This document shows positions 1-3,734 of a stretch of DNA of 6,723 nt, piece by piece (position 1 is the first letter of the stretch; every line of letters starts with the position of its first letter). The position numbers and the translations under genes are program-made. The notes under the pieces are model-generated. The model ran no database searches, was not told the DNA's origin, and saw only the letters and a list, made by a program, of their open reading frames with translations. The DNA is from Clostridiales bacterium (GTDB lineage: Bacteria > Bacillota > Clostridia > Oscillospirales > Oscillospiraceae), in contig JAAYWX010000302.1 in assembly GCA_012516225.1 (NCBI GenBank), positions 1 through 6,723 of the forward strand. The letters are read 5' to 3'.

Positions 1-224
1 ACCATATCCAGCAGCGACTGGTTTACGGAGTTGAATTCGTCCCTCAGTCTGAGCTGAGCGCTTACCGAAACATATGATTTGGACAAAAAAATGTCAATTT
101 GCCTGTCGGCGGCGTTTAGAAGAAGAAACAGAACAACCATACTTCCGGTTGTGGCAACAAAAATAATTGCGAATGTCAAAATAAATTTTTTGGCGACATT
201 CATTTTGTTGAACAATGACCTCAT
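1..224 (-). CDS. N-terminal part of a membrane-anchored sensor (MCP-like or histidine kinase-like), cut by window edge
   Basis: An open frame runs from an ATG at 224 down to the window edge, giving 74 residues without a stop. It starts MRSLFNKMNVAKKFILTF and has a short basic N-terminus, one strongly hydrophobic segment (about residues 14-37), then a polar stretch rich in Gln, Asp, Ser and Arg that looks like the start of an extracytoplasmic helical sensor domain. This N-terminal layout is typical of methyl-accepting chemotaxis proteins, and also of histidine kinases and GGDEF proteins; the signalling domain lies outside the window, so I cannot choose. The start is supported by AAGGAG nine bases upstream; the in-frame ATG at residue 8 has no comparable site. 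The gene is transcribed leftward from its own promoter and is separated from the spore gene by that gene's terminator. I am sure of the coding call, only moderately of the function. Confidence 0.75.
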   Translation of the reverse strand, partial: MRSLFNKMNVAKKFILTFAIIFVATTGSMVVLFLLLNAADRQIDIFLSKSYVSVSAQLRLRDEFNSVNQSLLDM

Positions 225-276
225 AGGCAAACACTCCTTGATATTTCCTTAACAAATATGTCTACAACCCAACCAA

Positions 277-306
277 AATATATCACGAGAGTGATAATTT
301 AATCAA
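277..306 (-). promoter_or_regulatory. SigA-type promoter of the sensor gene
   Basis: Read on the minus strand, TTGATT (301-306) is followed after 18 bases by TATATT (277-282). TG sits one base before the -10 box, giving an extended -10 (TGATATATT). The predicted start is near 270, leaving a leader of about 45 bases before the ATG at 224. The match is good by eye, but the site is unproven. Confidence 0.55.
281..296. promoter_or_regulatory. Perfect palindrome inside the sensor promoter, possible operator
   Basis: TATCAC and GTGATA form a perfect 6-bp inverted repeat around GAGA. The repeat occupies the promoter spacer and overlaps the -10 box, where a dimeric repressor would block RNA polymerase. 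I do not recognise the sequence as the site of a named regulator. A transcribed hairpin is unlikely because the site lies upstream of the predicted start. Confidence 0.35.
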
Positions 307-373
307 CAAAAAAATATTTATATCGACATTATTCAGACATTATTTACATATTATGTACCAATATTTAGGCTGA

Positions 374-409
374 AATAATAAAAAGAGGGAGAGAAACTCT
401 CCCCCTCTT
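374..409 (-). terminator. Intrinsic terminator of the spore protein gene
   Basis: On the minus strand, starting 12 bases after the SASP stop codon, a stem of about 11 bp (AAGAGGGGGAGAG paired with CTCTCCCTCTT, two unpaired bases on the 5' arm) encloses a TTT loop and is followed by TTTTATTATT. This is a standard rho-independent terminator and should isolate the spore gene from the sensor gene downstream. Confidence 0.8.
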
Positions 410-420
410 CTATTTTCGGG

Positions 421-621
421 TTATTTCATGCCGTTTTCGTAAGCCTGTATCATTTTCTTTACCATCTGTCCGCCGATGCTTCCCGCCTGGCGAGAGGTAA
501 GGTCGCCGTTATAGCCGTTCTTCAAGGTAACGCCTACTTCGTTTGCAGACTCCATCTTAAAACGATCCATTGCTTCACGGGCATTGGGGTTTAAGAGCCT
601 GTTGCTACTGTTGCTGGACAT
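421..621 (-). CDS. Alpha/beta-type small acid-soluble spore protein (SASP)
   Basis: The 66-residue product is complete and normal in length for the family. Proteins of this type coat and protect DNA in the dormant spore core and are degraded by the GPR protease at germination. Visible family features are AREAMDRFKMESANEVGV (residues 14-31), which holds the GPR cleavage region around Glu24, and the C-terminal DNA-binding signature GYNGDLTSRQAGSIGGQMVK (residues 36-55). The ATG at 621 is preceded by AAGGAG with an 8-base gap. The gene is monocistronic: its own terminator follows, and upstream lies the divergent S-layer gene. Expression should depend on forespore sigma G as in other SASP genes, but I found no convincing sigma G promoter. 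Serine after Glu24 replaces the hydrophobic residue or Ala commonly seen there. Several SASP paralogues usually exist per genome, so I give no symbol. Confidence 0.96.
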   Translation of the reverse strand: MSSNSSNRLLNPNAREAMDRFKMESANEVGVTLKNGYNGDLTSRQAGSIGGQMVKKMIQAYENGMK

Positions 622-774
622 AAACTCAACTCCTTCTCAGATTTTGTTTATCTCTACTGGGCATATTGTTTGCCAGATAATATCTTTTCCGGACTCATAG
701 TAGTTATTCAATTATGCATATTGTAAATTCTGTATCCGCTTCCGCTGAAAAATTTTTTAAAAATTTTAAAAAAA

Positions 775-803
775 TCGGGCTTATCAACAAATACTATGCC
801 CGA
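775..803. repeat. Inverted repeat, 6-bp arms, 17-base loop
   Basis: TCGGGC (775-780) and GCCCGA (798-803) are exact inverted copies around 17 bases. The repeat lies in the divergent region between the SASP and S-layer genes, next to a second inverted repeat with the same loop length. No T-run follows in the plus direction. In the minus direction a T-rich stretch does follow, but the weak 6-bp stem and the lack of an upstream minus-strand gene argue against a terminator. Confidence 0.35.
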
Positions 804-815
804 ACAAATCAGTCC

Positions 816-850
816 TATTCCGCATAAGTTTGTTTTTAGTGTGCGGAATA
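816..850. repeat. Inverted repeat, 9-bp arms, 17-base loop
   Basis: TATTCCGCA (816-824) and TGCGGAATA (842-850) are perfect inverted copies separated by 17 bases. There is no T-run on either side, so it is not an intrinsic terminator. The half-site spacing of 26 bp centre to centre (about two and a half helical turns) would suit either a protein dimer or tetramer site or an RNA hairpin. It lies about 280 bp upstream of the S-layer start. Confidence 0.45.
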
Positions 851-907
851 CAATATGTAAAATCATAAAGAATTATAAAAACTACGAAAAGGTACAAGGC
901 ATATTCT

Positions 908-946
908 ATGGCTGCAGCAAGTAATGTTACAGTTGGATTACATTAG
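908..946 (+). CDS. Possible 12-codon leader ORF upstream of the S-layer gene
   Basis: An ATG at 908 opens a 12-residue frame, MAAASNVTVGLH, ending in TAG. AAGG lies 8 bases upstream of the ATG, a weak but properly placed ribosome binding site. The frame covers the 5' arm of the nested stem at 921-988, and its stop codon is the first triplet of the inner arm, so a translating ribosome would open the outer stem. Such an arrangement resembles attenuator leader peptides, but the peptide is not rich in one amino acid and short ORFs arise by chance. It is only relevant if transcription begins upstream of 908, which is unproven. Confidence 0.18.
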   Translation: MAAASNVTVGLH

Positions 947-988
947 AAAACTTTACTTGATTTCATGTTTTCTATATGTTAACATTAC
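921..988 (+). other. Long nested stem-loop in the S-layer gene leader
   Basis: Outer arms GTAATGTTA (921-929) and TAACATTAC (980-988) are perfectly complementary. Inside them ACAT-TAGAAAAC (940-951) pairs with GTTTTCTA (967-974) and ATGT (976-979). The result is about 21 bp of pairing with a 10-base bulge (930-939), a single-base bulge (975) and a 15-base terminal loop. This much nested complementarity is unlikely by chance. It lies 140 bp upstream of the S-layer start, is not followed by a T-run, and matches no riboswitch class I recognise. It could be an mRNA leader element, a protein-binding region or a small RNA. Confidence 0.5.
957..985 (+). promoter_or_regulatory. Weak candidate promoter for the S-layer gene
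   Basis: TTGATT (957-962) and TAACAT (980-985) are 17 bases apart; each matches the SigA consensus at four of six positions. Transcription would start near 992 and give a leader of about 135 bases. A highly expressed S-layer gene would be expected to have a better promoter, and TAAAAT at 858-863 with a poor -35 box is an alternative. I could not settle the true promoter by reading. Confidence 0.2.
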
Positions 989-1007
989 GACGTAATTGGC
1001 AGGATAG

Positions 1008-1065
1008 ACCAAAATTTCGGTACTTCCGTTTGATGGTTAGCCTTAATGGATATCCGAATCATCAA
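1008..1065 (+). other. Two overlapping, mutually exclusive leader hairpins
   Basis: TTGATGGTT (1030-1038) can pair with AATCATCAA (1057-1065) over nine positions, one being G-U. Part of the same strand can instead pair upstream: ACCA-AAA (1008-1014) with TTT-GA-TGGT (1029-1037), enclosing a CGG/CCG mini-stem (1018-1028). Both cannot form together. The stems are modest and I recognise no ligand-binding motif. Confidence 0.25.
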
Positions 1066-1087
1066 GCGTTTGTACATATAAAATCGG

Positions 1088-1119
1088 GCCCCTAAAAGGG
1101 GTACTACTTAAAGGAGGAG
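1088..1119 (+). promoter_or_regulatory. 5' hairpin and strong ribosome binding site of the S-layer gene
   Basis: CCCC-TAAAA-GGGG (1089-1101, extended by a G-T pair at 1088/1102) forms a compact hairpin 8 bases before AAAGGAGGAG (1110-1119). The AGGAGG core is 11 bases from the ATG at 1129, and an overlapping GGAG is 9 bases away. A hairpin just upstream of a very strong ribosome binding site fits a stabilised, efficiently translated mRNA, as expected for an S-layer protein. It leaves the binding site itself unpaired. Confidence 0.6.
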
Positions 1120-1128
1120 TTTCATAGT

Positions 1129-3561
1129 ATGAAATCTCTGAACAGAACTCTCAGCCTCGTACTGGTTCTGGCTATGGTATTCGGACTGTTCGGCGTTGCT
1201 TCCGCAGCGACCTTCAGCGACAACGCCAGCGTACAGTACACTGAGGCTGTCGGTGTCATGACAGGCATCGGCGCAATCAACGGTTATGCCGACGGCACAT
1301 TTAAGCCGGCAGGAACCATTACCCGTGAAGAAGCCGCTAAGATGGTCGCTTATGCCATCCTCGGACCCAACGTAGCAAGCAAACTCAGCGTTACAGCTAC
1401 CGGATTCAAAGATGTAGACGCAACCCGCTGGTCTGCTCCCTACATCGCTTTCTGCGTAAGCAGAGGAATTATTAACGGCATGGGCGACGGCACATTTGCT
1501 CCCACCGCCAACGTAACAGGCTATCAGCTTGGAAAGATGCTGCTTTGCGCTGCTGGTTACGGTGCTAAGGACGAGTTCAAGGGCCCCAGCTGGACACTTA
1601 ATGTCGCTGTTATGGGCGGCAAGTGCAAGATATTCAGCGGTGCGAAGACAACAGATTACAGCAAGCCCGCAACTCGTGAAGAGGCTGCTCTCTACATCTT
1701 CAATGGCATCACCAAGACTCCCCAGGTCAGCTATAGCAAGCTCACAGAAACCTACACCGCAATTGAAGAGCCCGGCGCAATAGGCGATGACAAACTGACT
1801 TACACAATTGCAGAGCAGGTTTATCCGACTCTCGTTTCTCAGTCCATCACTGTTAACGGCACTTTGAGCTATTACTGGACTCTCGACGGAAAGGCAATCA
1901 CCGGCTATATTGATAATGCCACCGTTCTCGCAACTTCTTCCGATGGTACGGCACTTGCAAAGCTGGTTGATGCGTCCAAGTCCGAGTACATCGGTTATGC
2001 AATGGGCACATATGTAAACGTATATGTCAACGGCGTTCGCCAGACAAGCGCGACACCTGCAACCGGAAAGACCAATGCAGACTATTCTATCGACGAGATC
2101 AAGGCGATTACAACATACGACAATCAGAAGGGCGTTGTTATCAAGTTCCTTGACACTGGTACAGACAGCAAGTATGATGTTGTTACAATTACAAAGCCCA
2201 CTGCTGTTCAGCTTTCAATGGCTCCTGTTGTCGCAAAGACCGGTTCTATTACAACTGTAACTATTCCCGGTGTTGTTGGTACAGCTACAGATGCCAAGAA
2301 AGTTATCGGCTATGAAGGCCTTGCAAAGGGCGACTATGTAATGTACTACACCGATGAAAACGGCATTACATTCATTACCAAGTGCGGTACTTTCACAGGC
2401 ACACTTAAGGGAATCAACACTTATGCAAACTCCATAGTTGTTGATGGCAAGAGCTACTATATGTCTCAGATCAATGGTGCAGCTGCTGCATCTACCCTCT
2501 CCGGTCTTGCCAATAGAGCTGCAACCTTCTACACCGACGCAGCAGGCTATGTTGTAGCGGCTGACCTTACAAATGCAACTGTATCTCTTGACAACACTGT
2601 ATTTGTACTTGCCACATCAGCAGTAGAATTCGGCACATGCAAGGCACAGGTTCTCACCGGTGACGGCAGCATCTCTGTTATCACGGTTGCAAAACTGAAC
2701 AGCAACATTGTTACCGCCGCTCCCGATGCAAATAAGTTCTACACCTTTACAAAGAACGACAACGGCACATACAACCTTAGCTCTTTCGCTGATCAGGGCG
2801 CAATTTCTTATACCACAGCACAAACTGCTATTGCAAGGAATACCCCGATCTTCCTTAAAGATAACAGCGGAAGCACTGTTAGTGTTCTTGCCAACGAAGC
2901 AACCGTATTCATGTACATAAGCGCTACAGGATCGGTTACCAAGTACACAGGCATTTCAAACGTTCCCTCATATACAACAGCCAACGGCAGCGTAGTTGCT
3001 TATGTGAAGGATGCCAGAGGCTATGCAACATTTGTCGTAGCAAAGGGCGGAACTCCTGACAGCACAGTATCTGCTAAGGACTATGTATTTGCGGTAACAC
3101 CTGCTACTACGGTTTATGATACTGCCGGCAACTACTACACCTACGTTGCTGTTGTAAACGGCAAGATCACCACCGCAAACTCCACCCTCTCTTGCACACT
3201 TGCGCCTCTCGGACTGTACTCTGTAAATCAGTATGAGAGAACAACGCTTATTTCCGGCGTCAAGACAGCTCACGCTGATGATGCAAGACTCTCCGAATTC
3301 AACGGCACGGACACTGTCAAGAGATTTATCTTCAACGGATCGACTGTTACTTGCTATGACTCTGTATCCGCGACGAACCTTGTCTCTGCGTTTGTCGTAT
3401 CCAGCGACTGCAAGTACTTCATCGTTGACAGCACCAAGTACACTGTAAATGAAGTTACCGCGGCTGATGTTGCGGCGCTTATCGGCGGCACATACAAGAT
3501 CTACGGTGTCAATGTAAGCAGCACCGACACAAGAGTCGCACAGCTGTTCGTTGTAAAATAA
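1129..3561 (+). CDS. S-layer protein with three N-terminal SLH domains
   Basis: The 810-residue product is a secreted surface-layer protein. Residues 1-26 form a signal peptide: a basic start (MKSLNR), a hydrophobic core and a signal peptidase I site after Ala-Ser-Ala26. Three SLH modules follow. SLH1 (about 29-75) has NGYADGTFKP and ITREEAAKM; SLH2 (about 93-143) has FKDVDATRW and INGMGDGTFAP but VTGYQ where TRAE is expected; SLH3 (about 150-195) is degenerate but keeps ATREEAA. SLH modules bind pyruvylated secondary cell-wall polymer, anchoring the lattice to peptidoglycan. Residues 200-810 are rich in Thr, Ser, Ala, Val, Gly and Tyr and should be beta-sheet self-assembly domains, with recurring Y-x-D-x-x-G hairpins. 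Eight cysteines are unusual for the class. The ATG has a very strong ribosome binding site. Lysine is mostly AAG, unlike the AAA-preferring downstream gene, which fits high expression. The gene has its own terminator. Function confidence is high, exact family unknown. Confidence 0.93.
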   Translation: MKSLNRTLSLVLVLAMVFGLFGVASAATFSDNASVQYTEAVGVMTGIGAINGYADGTFKPAGTITREEAAKMVAYAILGPNVASKLSVTATGFKDVDATRWSAPYIAFCVSRGIINGMGDGTFAPTANVTGYQLGKMLLCAAGYGAKDEFKGPSWTLNVAVMGGKCKIFSGAKTTDYSKPATREEAALYIFNGITKTPQVSYSKLTETYTAIEEPGAIGDDKLTYTIAEQVYPTLVSQSITVNGTLSYYWTLDGKAITGYIDNATVLATSSDGTALAKLVDASKSEYIGYAMGTYVNVYVNGVRQTSATPATGKTNADYSIDEIKAITTYDNQKGVVIKFLDTGTDSKYDVVTITKPTAVQLSMAPVVAKTGSITTVTIPGVVGTATDAKKVIGYEGLAKGDYVMYYTDENGITFITKCGTFTGTLKGINTYANSIVVDGKSYYMSQINGAAAASTLSGLANRAATFYTDAAGYVVAADLTNATVSLDNTVFVLATSAVEFGTCKAQVLTGDGSISVITVAKLNSNIVTAAPDANKFYTFTKNDNGTYNLSSFADQGAISYTTAQTAIARNTPIFLKDNSGSTVSVLANEATVFMYISATGSVTKYTGISNVPSYTTANGSVVAYVKDARGYATFVVAKGGTPDSTVSAKDYVFAVTPATTVYDTAGNYYTYVAVVNGKITTANSTLSCTLAPLGLYSVNQYERTTLISGVKTAHADDARLSEFNGTDTVKRFIFNGSTVTCYDSVSATNLVSAFVVSSDCKYFIVDSTKYTVNEVTAADVAALIGGTYKIYGVNVSSTDTRVAQLFVVK

Positions 3562-3607
3562 TTGAGCGGCTGAATAATATCGAAACGTTCAAGCGTTTAG
3601 ATAACGG

Positions 3608-3637
3608 AACGCCCTCCACATATGTGGGGGGCGTTTT
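3608..3637 (+). terminator. Strong intrinsic terminator of the S-layer gene
   Basis: AACGCCC-T-CCACAT (3608-3621) pairs with ATGTGG-G-GGGCGTT (3622-3635) in a nearly continuous stem with one T-G pair; the ATAT centre forms the loop, and TTTT follows at 3634-3637. It lies 46 bases after the S-layer stop. A smaller AAACG/CGTTT hairpin (3583-3598) precedes it. It should largely separate S-layer transcription from the downstream gene. Confidence 0.85.
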
Positions 3638-3667
3638 GTATGGTTATAAGATTTTAGTATATATTGT

Positions 3668-3697
3668 TTGACGATGACATGCAAAAGGTGGTAGAAT
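3668..3697 (+). promoter_or_regulatory. SigA-type promoter of the O-antigen-ligase-like gene
   Basis: TTGACG (3668-3673) and TAGAAT (3692-3697) each match the SigA consensus at five of six positions and are 18 bases apart. The predicted start is near 3704, giving a leader of about 30 bases before the ATG at 3735. Together with the terminator just upstream, it indicates independent transcription rather than read-through from the S-layer gene. Confidence 0.65.
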
Positions 3698-3734
3698 AAC
3701 AAAAAATGCAGGTTTTGAATGATTGGGGATACTT

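Noticed and set aside
640..760. Sigma G promoter for the SASP gene
   Set aside because: GCATA- and GAATA-like -35 elements and a GATATTA -10-like element are present on the minus strand, but no pair has both a good match and the usual 17-18 bp spacing.
622..1128. Cyclic-di-GMP (GEMM) or other known riboswitch upstream of the S-layer gene
   Set aside because: I looked for the GEMM core and other familiar conserved elements and found none; the visible stems do not match their layouts.
1529..3448. Several open frames of 68-101 codons on both strands within the S-layer gene
   Set aside because: They lie entirely inside the well-supported 810-residue gene in other frames, have low-complexity or unbalanced compositions, and lack good ribosome binding sites.
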